Shown in pieces: positions 35,880 to 47,288 of a DNA stretch of 64,000 nucleotides; the stretch's first letter is position 1; each line of letters begins with the position of its first letter. The stretch is from the NCBI RefSeq assembly GCF_002878395.1, contig NC_061119.1, positions 19,953,830-20,017,829 on the forward strand, in the 5' to 3' direction. A program made the translations under genes and the position numbers. The stretch is from Capsicum annuum. Taxonomy: Eukaryota; Streptophyta; Magnoliopsida; Solanales; Solanaceae. The notes under the pieces were generated by a model, which had not been told where the DNA came from, made no database searches, and saw only the letters and a list, made by a program, of their open reading frames with translations.

Positions 35880-37065
35880 AGCACGAAAATCCTCAATACT
35901 ATGACCCTGAATATCAGAATGGTATGCACATCATACATCAGGATCAAAATTTCTTGAATGTGGATCAGGAGTAAACTCAAGGAGAGGAGCGATTATACCC
36001 AACTTTTTCAATCTCTGGAATAAACTGGCATACGACTCCTCAATTGGTGTAAAATTATTCTTTGGCTTTCTACTCTTTGCAAACTCTGTCCTCGATTGAA
36101 ACTTAGACTTAGAAGTTCCTTAATAAATATATGGGAATCGAAGATGATGTTAAAGAACCGGTGCATGCTATTGGGGATAAGAAAATGAATGAGCATACAA
36201 TTGTGCATTGTTCAAAGGATACTGAGGAAGTGGAATGAAATATCTTGGATTTAGCAAAGACGAACCTTATTGTAGGTAAGCATATGGATTTGATGTGCAA
36301 GCTCGAAATTGAGACTGACAATATTGCCGAGTTGGAACTTTTGAGCTCTACTTTTCCCCTGTAATAACAATGGGTACATTTTCCTTCTTCTTACCTTCAG
36401 TCTCTCCCAATTGATGACAATATCGTCCCAAAGGTTTTATAGAATCCTCATACTCATCATATTCCTCAAATTTCGATACCTCAAGGCTTGGAGGAAGGTT
36501 AACACTTGAAGACATGCCTCAGTCTTTATATACAACATCTTCGTAATTCGTAATTCGCGATTCCCTGAGAATTTTTCATAGCCATTTGTGTGCTCTTCAT
36601 TTTCCTATCCATTTTCTCTTGCTCTTCTGTCATGTCAGACTTATTAGTAAGAAATTTTGGTGGTCCAATTAACATAGATGTGGGCTCAGGAGTATAATAG
36701 TCATCATCAAGAGTGTTGAACATCGACTCACTAGCAGATTAGAAAAGCACAATCAGCAGACGAAAATCCAAGGTGGAAGCCTTAGTAGAGGGTTGAGCAA
36801 CAGAAGCAGAGACTATAGGTGGTGCTATCAATGTGGTAGATTTATACTGCAGATCTAGAGAATGAGTGATGGAAATATTGGGATGCTTTTGACTTGGATT
36901 AGATTTCGAGGCATGTTGTGGCGCATAACCAACAACAGAAAACTGAACTTGCAATTTTGGTGAAAAACTCAAGGTATTAGTAGGGTCAATAGTAGAAAAT
37001 GGAGGAGGGGGCAGCCCACTGACCCAAGCTCGATACATTTCCATCATTTGTTGCCTCAAACTCAA
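35880..37065 (-). pseudogene. Degraded gag of the Tat/Ogre-like element
   Basis: The minus-strand frame 37065-36739 begins SLRQQMMEMYRAWVSGLPPPP, a sequence type found at the N-terminus of Solanaceae gypsy gag proteins. A second frame (36723-36526) continues with an acidic/Pro-rich region. Near 35950-35850 a frame reads HSIEDFRALKREIERIIQEK, the gag C-terminal region that normally follows a zinc-knuckle-like CPYH block. Stops and frameshifts separate these. No protease or RT follows. Confidence 0.65.
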
Positions 37066-37726
37066 TATCTCTTGCTTTAAAATCTCATTTTCCCGACTCT
37101 TTGTCTAATCCATAATGTCACTCTCTATATTTTTTCTGGACATGACTCTTTTCCTAGACTTGATGTAATATGACAGACCAACCAACATGCCATAAACTAA
37201 CCACCTTAAAGTAACTATAATGAATTAACAAAGGAGCTAGAATGCAACACTTTAAAAAAAAACTCTTTTCTTTTATATTCCTTTTTGAAAAGATCACCGA
37301 ACCGTAGAATGGCGTCTACGTATCTCTTTAAGATGAGAATCAGGTGTGTGTAGTTCGTCAAAACTGGAGATATGAAGAAACACATTTTTCTTTTAATTTG
37401 AGGAATGAGAAAGATTTTTTTTTTTAAATTAATAATGATAAAAAAACCTTTTTTTTTAATTTTCGAAACTAAATTAATTTATTTTTATATACCAATCAAA
37501 AAATCTCTTCTTTATTTGTTTAGAAGGAAAAACAAATATATTTTTTTCCTTCTTTAAAATCACCAAATCCATGAAGAACTGGCTACGTATCTAATCAATG
37601 TGAGAATCAAGTATGCGTAGTTCTTGAAATATATGTCATACAAAACTCAGCGTCAAGACCCTTTAAGGTTCAGGACTGTTAAGATTTATATATATTTTAT
37701 TTTGTAAAAACTTAGCCTCATGATCC

Positions 37727-37728
<2 letters not shown>

Positions 37729-37771
<43 letters not shown>
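37729..37771. repeat. (TA)n microsatellite
   Basis: About 21 perfect TA units followed by TTTATTTATTTATTT. Confidence 0.95.
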
Positions 37772-37775
<4 letters not shown>

Positions 37776-38688
37776 TTATTTATTTTATAATAACTTAACC
37801 TCATGATCCCTAAAGATTCAGGACTATTAAGATATATATAAAAATTAAACCTAAGGATAAGAAAGAAAAAAAATAATTATGAAAGTACTCATATTTTAAA
37901 AATATTTCTTGATAAGTCTATGAATAATTTTTCAAAAGACAGGGTCGTATCCTGGGAAGGACTTCCTACGTATCTCACTAAGATGTGAGAATTAGACTCT
38001 CGTAGTTCATGAAGACCTTTTAAAAAAATGTGTATATTTTTAATTTCTTCGAAAAATAATTTATTAAAGACAGTATATTCTCTTGCATTTTAACAAGTCA
38101 CCTAAAAGTCAGTTGGTCAACAATCAAATAGCCTTCCAAACAAATGTCAAATAGCACATAGGATGCACATGTTGGTTCATTATAAAGTAGGTCACATGTT
38201 TTAAATAGACCCGGCCCCTGTGCCGAGTCCTGTTAAGTTAAATGCACATGATGCAAATAAAGCGAAACCTAATAAGGATAACCAGATTCTGAGTTTCAGT
38301 TCTTCTAAGTTTAGCCTAAAAGGGATAGATGTCTAGACTGACTTACCCGAGCGGACACTCGAGCCAAGTAGGGACAACTTGTTCGATAGCAGTGCTACTC
38401 CCCCTTCGTTGTCGATCCGAACCCTGCCTAACATGTGTGACTATAATCCTTCACCAGGTGTCTTGACACTCCGGATATCCCAAAAAGAAAGTAGAATGCA
38501 TACGTTGTATTCCTTCTATCCAATTTCAGAGACTCAGAGGGGGTGCGCAAGAGAAGACAATTTATAAAACAGTTCATCAATATCAAAGAAGTAAACGAGC
38601 GGCAAGTAGCACATAAGGCCAACAAACACAATATAAAAATAAATAAAGCAAGTAAAAGTCAATATCAAAAACTCGATTTCTTATATAT

Positions 38689-38705
38689 CCCCAGCAGAGT
38701 CACCA
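38689..38705 (-). other. Primer-binding site of the Tat/Ogre-like element
   Basis: In element sense TGGTGACTCTGCTGGGG begins four bases after the LTR end (…TGTGTCA). It resembles the TGGCGACTCTGCTGGGGA type seen next to Tat/Ogre LTRs. The tRNA was not verified. Confidence 0.6.
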
Positions 38706-38709
38706 GAGA

Positions 38710-40168
38710 TGACACACCTCTTTTTTACCCGAAGGTTCGAAGTCGAAGGGTTTTTCCAATTAAAGTAATGATATTGAAAAAAGATTAATTTATTTACAGA
38801 GTCGCCACTTGAAATTGAGTTTTGGTGTTCCAAGTCACCATTTTGAATCCCTAGTTAAAAGGAAATGACTCTTTATTATGGTCTGCGAAGATAGAAGATC
38901 GGGTAAGGAATTCTGTTAATCGAGGGGAAGGTATGAGGCACCCTCCCGGTCCCGTGGTTCTAGCATGATCACTTTTATTGACTTATCTTGACTTAAATTA
39001 TTTTAATAAATTATGTTAAGGCCTAAAATCACTCATTTTTAATTATATCGAAAATGTCTGTCTACACCTCTTATGTTAAATAAATTGGTGAAAATTAATT
39101 TAAAAATATATTTGTCAAGGTGCATTTTTGCATCGTTGAATTTAAAATGTCTCGAAAAGATGTGTATGCCGCATTCTTAATTGAGACGAATATTTTAAAA
39201 TGTGCCTAAAATTTGCCTAACACTAAAATATTGATTTATCTTATTTGTAAAAAAAAAAACTCGTAACAATTCATCTTTTCAAAAATGCTACTTAATCTTA
39301 ATAATTTTCTTGAATAATATTTAATTAAGGAAATTAAACAATTTAACAAATAAACATCAACATTTATCGTTAAAGATAAATAAACAAAATATATACGTAA
39401 AATACAATAGAATAAAATAAATAAATATATCTGTAAAACTACCCACATCTATTTTTTTAAAAAAATCTATTTTAAAATGGTTCAGTAATTTGACAAAATC
39501 AGTGCAGATGTAGTATCATCGACGCGATATTTTCACTGACTTGAGAAAGAAAGCGGCGCCAGTTGGGCTTCGTCGATTAAATAATTTTGCCAGCGATATT
39601 TGACTGGTTTTCCGGCAATTTTCACTCAAAACTAATAAAAAGGACTCTGTCAGTTTTCCAGTAACGGCTCCGACGAAGTTGGTTGGTTGGTTCCGGTAGA
39701 TGGAGCCCACCGTTTGTGGTTGGTGGGGAGTAGTTAGAATCAGATAAGGGGAGGAAAATTTTAAATTTTGAATTTTTCTTTTTTTATTTTTTATAGAAAA
39801 TAATAATAAAAAATAAAAATATAAATAATAAATGAATAAATAAATAAAATAATAATAATCAAAATAATAATAATATAATAACTAATTAATTTTTATATTT
39901 AAGAAAATACAAGAAAAATTTATAAATAGCCGAAAATAAATATAATTAAAGATAGTACTAAAACTACAAACTTATTTATTTAAAATAAAAAAAAAAATAT
40001 TTTTTAATTTTTTTTTTAAAATTAGAATAAAAATAAAATATCTCAAAATTAGCTCTATTTAGTTATTTATTTTTTAACTAAAAATGTATTAAAAATAAAA
40101 TAAGAGTTAAAATAATATCGGACCAAATATAAATATTTAATACCAATATATATATATATATATATATA
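38710..40168 (-). repeat. 5' LTR of the Tat/Ogre-like element, truncated by the gap
   Basis: Homologous to 29150-30058 with an extra ~560 bp. Its outer end, (TA)n at 40146-40168, runs into the Ns, so its first bases (TGTATACAC in the other LTR) are not assembled. Confidence 0.75.
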
Positions 40169-40268
40169 NNNNNNNNNNNNNNNNNNNNNNNNNNNNNNNN
40201 NNNNNNNNNNNNNNNNNNNNNNNNNNNNNNNNNNNNNNNNNNNNNNNNNNNNNNNNNNNNNNNNNNNN
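40169..40268. other. Assembly gap, 100 N
   Basis: Exactly 100 Ns between a (TA)n run and a CCCCACC-rich sequence. 100 is a conventional placeholder, so the true size is unknown. Confidence 0.97.
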
Positions 40269-41109
40269 CCCACCCCCACCCCCAGCCTGTCCAGCCACCC
40301 CCAAACTCCAACCTTAACCCCACCCCAACGCACCAGCCCTCACCCTACCTATAGCCTTCCCTACCCCCTTTACTTCACATCAGCCAACCCCCATCCCCAT
40401 TCCTCAGCACCAACCCCCCCTTCCCGAAAACCAAAAAAACTTTCAATTCACTTTTTTTCTTTTTAGTTTTTCTTCTCAATTCAAATCTTTTCATACTTTT
40501 TTTGGATTAATATTTAGATTTGAAATCTTTTCATATTTTTTTGGATTAAAATTTAAATTTGAATTAAAAGTTAGTGATAGTGGATATTGAAAAATTAGTG
40601 AATTTCATGAATAAGCTTGAAAAAACTCAAAGTTTTTGTGAATTTGTTAAAGATATTTAAATTTAAAATAAACAATTCATTATGTTTGTATATATAAATT
40701 TATATTTAAAAATTTAAATTACTTGGAGAAGAATTTTAATTATTTGGAATGAATTTGATGTTTAATTTGTGAGCAAAAATAAAAACATGATTATTTAAAT
40801 TTTTCCACAATTTATAAAAAAATTATTGAGCTGACGTGGGGCATGGAATTTAAAGTAATACTAAAAATGACGTGGAAGCTGACGTGGGAAGGTTGTATTA
40901 CACACACCGTTAGAGGGGTTTAAAATGCTGCTTTTAATGGATTCAAAGGTTCAGATGACAAACACGTAAGTAGGAGTATCCACATTACAAAACAGACATA
41001 GTACAAGGGTCCATTGAGCAATTTTTCCTACAAATTACAAAAGATACTGAATTGATAAAATTTAAAAATAATATAAGTTAGTTTTGTTATCCAAAAGAGT
41101 CATGTAGTA

Positions 41110-41365
41110 TAAGGCATAATAGCAAAAATACTTAAATATATCATTGAACTTAATGAAATGACGATTCAAATATGCCACTCGTAAAAGGGGTGGAGGCTGG
41201 TAAGCAATGAAGTGTTTAGATAAGGCCACGTGGAAAAATCTCATTGTACTAGAACTGCATTAGTTGTTATTTCCACGAATGAACAAAATGTAATAAGCCC
41301 GACTATTAGTTGATGACATATCCGAGCCATCTCTGAAATATTGATGGCACATTTGAGTTTTTTTT
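41110..41365. repeat. Possible small MITE just upstream of exon 2
   Basis: Ends resemble the family at 43004-47086: AAATATATCATTGAACTT and CAAATATGCCAC on the left, GGCACATTTGAGTTTTTTT on the right, with a GGCCACGTGG block inside. The ends are diverged and no target duplication was found. Confidence 0.35.
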
Positions 41366-42784
41366 TTCTGGATTCTTTAATAATGTTTCCTACATGATCT
41401 TATATATTATATATAATCCAATAATTTATCCTAAATGATGCTTCATATGGGTAAATTATGTGAATTTATCTTAGATTTCGCAGATGGTTGTAATATAAGT
41501 TGATGAATATGTGCAATTGCATAAACTAAATCGTAGCTATATAATTTGATAATTTATCACTGAATTTGTATATGTTAAACAAACCCTAATGATAATTTTG
41601 TGAATGATTTTCTTTACTGACTTTCAAAGGGAGCTATACAGTTACTATGATTGGTACGACTTCAGCAGCAATGACAATGCTTTCTAAAGGAAAGGAAAAA
41701 ATTGACGTGATGATAATCAATGTCAATTCAGTGAACCTGTTTTCTTTTGTACTCTTAGCTCAAGCTATGAACTTAGATATAATTTCACTCGGTAAGTATT
41801 TGTGCTACTCTTCCACTTATGTGTCTACTATGGGTATAGTTAATTATTTTAATTAATAAACTACAAAAAAAGTTAGCTATAAAATTTACCATTAATCTAT
41901 CGTTAAATAATTTGTAGCTAAATGAATTTTCTATAATTCATCATTAAATAGAATTAGCAATGAGTTTTTGTTGTTTAGTGACACAAATTATTGACTGGTA
42001 ATTTCTATATCTTTTGGTATATGATGAACAAGTATTTCGTCACATTACTGTTGTAATAAATAAAGTTTAGCGAATATGTATAAAATTAACTATCCATATA
42101 ATGTTAATATATTCAATTCTAATCTCATTCTTCTCAAAATAATTATGCAGTAATATGTGATAAACATGATGAATTATTCGGAAAGAAGGCCTGGGACAAC
42201 GGAGCTTATCTTTACATTAAAAAGCCATTTGATGGGGGTATTTTGAAGTATTTATGGCAATTTGTGTTGAGAGAAAAAATGCGACGAGAGAAAGTGGGAG
42301 AAGGTCCGATGCATGTTGAAGATATTCGTAACAATTATATCCATGAGGCTGAAAATGATGTCCGAATGGAAAATACAAGTTGAAGAGAAAGAGAGGTAGA
42401 AAAAACTTGATAGAGACTAATGTAGGAGAAAGTCAAAGAAGTAATGTTATTAAGGCTGTTAGGCAAAAGGTTTGCATAGAATGGACTGAGTATCTTCCGG
42501 GAAAATTCATGAAAGTTGTGCGGCAACTAGGTGAAGGAAGTAAGTTTATTTCACTATTAATTACATTTATTGGTAATTCCATTATATGGAGCGATATAAA
42601 TAGTGTGAATTCATTAAGGCATAGTGGTTGTAGTATTTACGTGTAATGAACTTGATTTAAGAATATTATAGTTACTAAATTAAAGTTACATTCTTATGGA
42701 ATATGTAGATTGTTATCCCAAAATCATTCTTGAGGTGATGGGTCTGCCTAGTCTTACTAGATGCAAGTAGGGAGTCATCTTCAG

Positions 42785-43003
42785 GTATATCTTTAAATAA
42801 TTTAAGTGGCAAATTTTATATTATTTGTGTGTATTTGGTTCGTGAGAAGTTATTGCCAAAAAAATATTTTCTATGAAGTTTTTTTTCTTGTATTTGGTTA
42901 CTAGAAAATATTTGTCTTAAAAAGATTTTTTTCATTAAACACTTCTATGAGAAGTTATTGTTTCTAGAACTACCTGAATATTAATTTTATATAAAAAGCA
43001 GAA
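42785..43003. other. Interval after the last GARP exon
   Basis: AT-rich with no further response-regulator exon and nothing else recognised. Confidence 0.4.
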
Positions 43004-44459
43004 GAGGAAAGACTCAAATATGTCACTAAACTATCAGAAATGACTTATTTATGCCATTCGTTAAAAGTTGGGCTCATTCATATCATCGCCGTTATAAAAT
43101 CGGTTCATTCATGCCATTACTTTTTAACGGTGGTTTTCTAAAAAACTGCTTTTCCACGTGGTCTCTTATTAGAGGTCCACGTCAATTTTTTTTTCTTTTT
43201 AGTTTTGATCCATTAAGAAGAATTCACCCACACCCAACCTATTACCTTAACCCACTTTAATATTACTCTTAATTTTGACCCTAGATTTAAACATATATGT
43301 AATCATTTAGTCTTCGAACATGAAGTTTACACACTTGAATACTACGTTTAAAATAATATAGGTTAGAATAATTAATAATTTAAAATGACAAATGAATAAA
43401 TTGTGATTAAAAATTATTTTTTTTTGACTCTCGAAACCCGAACATCATCACATAATTTAGGACGAAGAGAATACCACATAAATAAAGGACCACAACTTTT
43501 AATTAGGAAGAATACCTAAAAATTCCTTCTAAATTTGGATTATAAGTTGTATAATTGTATTATTGGTAGTCTTAATTATTTCATGAATTTGGCTATTTGG
43601 TAACCTTTATACTCTTTAACGTGGACGAGACGTAGAGCATAACTTTTTTCTGTATGGGTGGATTCTTTAATATACACATTAAAGATCCATTAATATACAC
43701 ATAAATAGTGTCTGCGTGAGTATGTACCAAATAACACTAAAAAATATGTGGACTGAAAACACCCTATATACCTGGATGGTGGTCTTTTATTTATTTTATA
43801 TTTTTTTAAGCTCTAACACGCCTAAAAATAAATTATGCTCTACGTCTCATCCACGTTAAAGAGTATAAAGGCTAACAAATAGCTAAGTCCACGAAATAAT
43901 TAAGACTACCAATAATTCAATTATACAACTTATAATCCAAATTTACAAGAAATTTTTTAGGTATTCTTCCTAATTAAAAATTATGGTCCTTCATGTATGT
44001 GGTATTCTCTTCATCATAAATTATGTGATGATGTTCGAATTTCGAGAGTCAAAATAAATTATATTTTAATCATAATTTATTCATTTATCATTTTAAATTA
44101 TTAATTATTCTAATCTATATTATTTTAAACATAGTATTCAAGTGTGTAAATTTCATGTTCGAAGACTAAATGATTATATATATGTTTAAATCTAAGGTCA
44201 AAATTAAGAGTAATATTAAAGTGGGTTAAGGTGATAGGTTGAGTGTGGGTGAATTCTTCTTAATGGATCAAAACTTAAAAAAAATAAAATTAAAAAATGA
44301 CGTGGGCCTCTAATAAGAGGCCACGTGGCAAAACATTTTTTTGAAAACCACCGTTAAAAAGTAGTGGCATGGATGGACCGGTTTTATAACGGCGATGGCA
44401 TGAATGAGCCCAATTTTTAACGGATGACATAAATGAGTTATTTCTGATAGCCTTTTCCC
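43004..44459. mobile_element. Foldback DNA element with arms of about 640 bp
   Basis: The left arm (43004-43645) and right arm (about 43830-44459) are inverted copies, with GGTCCACGTC / GACGTGGGCC and TTTAACGTGGACGAGACGTAG / CTACGTCTCATCCACGTTAAA as landmarks, around a loop of about 180 bp. The outer ends belong to the GGGAAAAGGCTCAAATATG family also bounding 44655-47086. The right end lacks about 18 bases of the terminus, and no clear target duplication was found. No coding capacity. Confidence 0.8.
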
Positions 44460-44654
44460 TTTTATGTTTGGGAGACTATTTTTGTACGATATGGCTTGGA
44501 TTGTTGATTTGTTTTTGTTTTCTCATTTGGAATTAATGGCCGATGTTAGATTACAGCTATCATTAGTTTCTTGAATTGGAATTGTTGTTTTTCTTAGTAT
44601 CATCCATGTGTCCCTCCATTATATAACATTTTGGTTTAATGATGATATATTAAT

Positions 44655-47086
44655 GGGAAAAGGCTCAAATATGTCACTGAACTATTTGAAATGACTTATT
44701 TATGTCATCAGTTAAAAGTTAGGCTCATTTATGTTATTGCCGTTACAAAACCGGGTCATCAATGCCATTAGTTTTTAATGGTGATTTTTAAAAAACAACA
44801 TTGCCATGTGGCCTCTTATCAGAGGTCCACTTCATTAAGTAAAATAAATTAATATTAATTAAAATAAAAGACATGAGACCCATTTAATACCCGATCCTTT
44901 AAATATCTGACCCACACCCATTTAATATCACATTATCTTCCCACATTATCATCAAATAACCTAAAATTCCAAAAACCCTTAGTCCAACTACTGAAACTCT
45001 TCATCTTCTTCAACCTTTTACCTTTAATTTAAGAAGACAAAAGGATTTCTCATGTTCGTTTAAGAAGTTAAAAAGTTAGTTCTCTATTTCAAGGTTACAA
45101 ATTAATACATACTTAGTTTGATTGGTGGGAGATAATTTGTATAAATGGAGTACATAGTCATGAAGGTTTCATAATTTTGATTTTGATTTAACAATTTTCG
45201 CTAACATCAGCTCTGGTTGTATCTCCTCCAATTTCTATAGTACTTGCGGAGCTTTTGGCCAAGCAGTTAGTGTGGGATCGACACAGTTCAAAGCCAGTTT
45301 CAATGTATTAAGCAACTTATCACCAATATTAGGTGCATCCCTTATAAGTTCAACATTAGACACTTCATTAGTCCACTTCTCTTTCATGATGGAAGCTACC
45401 CACTGTGGCAAATCAAGACCATCCATAGCCTCGCTAGGGGATTTTCTAGTTAAGAGCTCCAAAATGATCACTCCAAGACTATAGACATCAGTCTTGGTAC
45501 TTGCATTCTTAATTTTGGGGAGTTCTAGTGCATGATAACCTAGCGTGCCTGCAGTGATGATCACGTTGGTGTTTCCAACAGTAGTCATAAGCCCGGAGAG
45601 TCCCACATCTGCAATCTTTGGGTTGTTTTGCTCATCAAGCAGTATGTTGCTTGATGTAACCTTCCCATGAATTATGTTTTCTTTGGTATGCAGAAAGCAA
45701 ATTCCTTTTATTGTGTCGATAGCAATCCTCATCCTTGTAGTCCAGTCTATTGTTGTCTCGAGACCTCTAGCTACATATAGAGAACATAACCGATAGCAAT
45801 CCTCATCTTTGTTAGATTGAGTGGAAAATGTTATATTCCATTTTAGGTTCTTCGGTCTACATGTTATCTTGAAAAAAATATGAATCCTTTTCGATTCCAC
45901 TCTTATGTATTGATATTATTTGTCATTAGCCTAGTAACCATAAGTTTGAGGACATGGCGGAGCTCCTCGTCTCTTTCCTTACCTTCTTGGACTACCTGTG
46001 TGGATTCAATATTCAGAGGACTCAATCACTGTTAGACAATGGTTGAATCCTCTAATACTAAATTCAACTCAGAGATTAACCTTGGAGTCTTAGCAACGTA
46101 CGCTTTAAATCTCTGTGTCAATAATGACTTCGATTTACTTCTTACAGAATCGACAAACTAGTTGTTGCGTTAATCTAATGATTTGCCAACTAGAGGAAGC
46201 CTAGCTTTGTCATAAAGTTGGATTCGAGGCATGGTTATGATTTTGTATATCTAAAAATGGAAGATTCCTGTATGGGATACTATGTCAACTCACCATGGGA
46301 AGTTGAACAAGACTACCATTACGTTGTACAATATCAACAACATATCTAGTGTGATCCGATAAAGTGATATCATTCAGGATATTTCTAGTTCCTGTTTGAT
46401 TATTTTTGGTTGTAACTAGTCTTGCTTATAAACATTTGACACAATGGACATATCAAACAAAAAACAGAACATCTGCAATTTTCATATTTTTTTCAAATTG
46501 CTGGAATTAATGGTTCTTAAAAAAACATAAGTTTGAGGACATTCGTAATTGTCCTGGAACGTTATTCATGGAAGTGATTTTGTTGAGAGCGAGAAGAAAG
46601 AAATACGCTTTGGTTTCCAAAAGGTATTGCAGAGTGGCAAAATAGCCTTCACTCTTGGATCTATGAGTAAAAAAAGTTTTATGAGTGTTGTTTGGTACCC
46701 TTTATTTGGCTTCATCTTGTGAAGTTTTGAGTGTTGTTTGGTACCTACTCACGCAGACACTATTTATGTGTATATATGAATGTTTTTCCAGAAATATGTG
46801 GACTTAGATCCATTAGAAGAGTAATATTAAAGTGGGTTAAGATGATAGGTTGGGTGTGAGTGAATTCTTTTTAATGGATTAAAAATGTTTAGTGGGTCCA
46901 ATTTAATGATGTGGACCTCTAATAAGAGGCCATATGACAAAGTTATTTTTTTTAAATTACAGTTAAAAAGTAATGGCATGGATGAACCGATTTTATAACG
47001 GCGATGACATGAATGAGCCTAACTTTTAACGGATGGCATAAATGATCCATTTCAGACAGTTCAGTGGCATATTTGAGCCTTTTTTC
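44655..47086. mobile_element. TIR element carrying a receptor-kinase gene fragment (Pack-MULE-like)
   Basis: The left end GGGAAAAGGCTCAAATATGT and the right end (plus) GGCATATTTGAGCCTTTTTTC are inverted copies, and the similarity continues for over 150 bp. Flanks are TATATTAAT (44646-44654) and TATATTAAA (47087-47095), an 8-of-9 target duplication fitting Mutator-like elements. The interior holds part of a plant receptor-like kinase gene on the minus strand (45194-45790), flanked by sequence I do not recognise. No transposase is seen. Confidence 0.65.
45194..45790 (-). pseudogene. LRR receptor-like kinase fragment (IMK2-type kinase domain)
   Basis: An open frame of 221 codons (45900-45235), of which roughly the last 180 (from [16 protein letters not shown]) match the C-lobe of plant LRR receptor-like kinases of the IMK2 type. 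Visible features: [13 protein letters not shown] where active kinases have HRDLK; ADVG for [16 protein letters not shown] for the APE region; [15 protein letters not shown]; and [13 protein letters not shown] at 45237-45235 interrupts the sequence, but homology-like codons (KLEEIQPEL) continue to about 45200. The first 35-40 codons of the ORF are unrelated. Absence of the N-lobe, LRRs and signal peptide shows it is a captured or broken piece. Confidence 0.75.
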
Positions 47087-47288
47087 TATATTAAATATGG
47101 GACTAATCATTTATGGCACTAATTATATTGCATCTCAATTTTAGCATAATATTTGTGTGGGATAAAAATTTCATTATTACACCCATATTGTCTTTTAAGT
47201 AAGCTCTGTGTAGCTTTTCTTCATATGTTTCTCGTTCAAAATTTCTTAAAAATAATGAAAAATGCTTTATTTCCATCTTGAACAATAC

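Larger units (their letters stand above)
29150..40168 (-). mobile_element. Tat/Ogre-like LTR retrotransposon, non-autonomous, minus orientation
   Basis: Homologous LTRs lie at 29150-30107 and 38710-40168 (the second runs into the assembly gap). A primer site adjoins the right LTR and a polypurine tract (minus AAAGAGGGAAAAA, 30120-30108) adjoins the left one. Only a degraded gag is coded; no protease-RT-integrase is seen. The interior has long tandem repeats at 30486-30683, 33600-34130 and 34967-35205. A solo LTR sits at 30684-33409. The gag sequence and primer site suggest the Tat/Ogre branch of Ty3-gypsy. Confidence 0.72.
28721..41028. mobile_element. Mutator-like TIR element with 9-bp target duplication, heavily nested
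   Basis: Terminal inverted repeats of about 85-90 bp (28721-28810 and 40940-41028) share GGACCCTTGTACTAT and GGATACTCCTACTTA. Both outer flanks carry the 9-bp duplication TACAAATTA (28712-28720 and 41029-41037), the length expected for Mutator-like elements. No transposase is present. The element's own interior is C-rich (28960-29149 and 40269-40430). The rest, from 29150 to the gap, is a retrotransposon that landed in it. Confidence 0.75.
24162..41641 (+). other. Candidate giant first intron (about 17.5 kb) of the response-regulator gene
   Basis: The donor AAG|GTGACA and acceptor CTATACAG join a phase-1 codon that restores a typical receiver sequence, so the two exons once formed one gene. 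The interval holds no other host exon on the plus strand. 24162-26100 is AT-rich with no gene; 26170-28590 holds two LINE remnants; 28721-41028 is a Mutator-like element with nested retroelements. Whether it was ever spliced as one intron, or was enlarged after the gene died, cannot be told. Confidence 0.55.
24050..42784 (+). pseudogene. Type-B two-component response regulator-like gene (receiver + GARP/Myb), split and broken
   Basis: Five pieces in order: exon 1 24050-24161 (MTAPYYGMIEEVGVMLIDSD...YDYK), exon 2 41642-41791, exon 3 from 42151, a Lys/Arg-rich linker plus GARP start to 42539, and a GARP exon 42709-42784. Donors and acceptors are GT/AG, and phases match across exons 1-2-3 (VT joins YDYK to MIGTTSAA). 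Receiver marks are the acidic pair (IDSD) and the late Lys (YIKKPFD), but the phosphate-accepting Asp position reads Asn (MIINVN). Exon 3 hits TGA at 42381-42383; the basic linker (KRKRGRK) follows in another frame. The last exon has a one-base deletion before QVGSHLQ-like sequence. The family normally binds DNA in cytokinin signalling; this copy is probably dead. No 3' exons are found. Confidence 0.75.

Noticed and set aside
40067..40333. Two minus-strand ORFs across the first gap.
   Set aside because: They consist largely of unknown residues from the Ns plus microsatellite and C-rich sequence.
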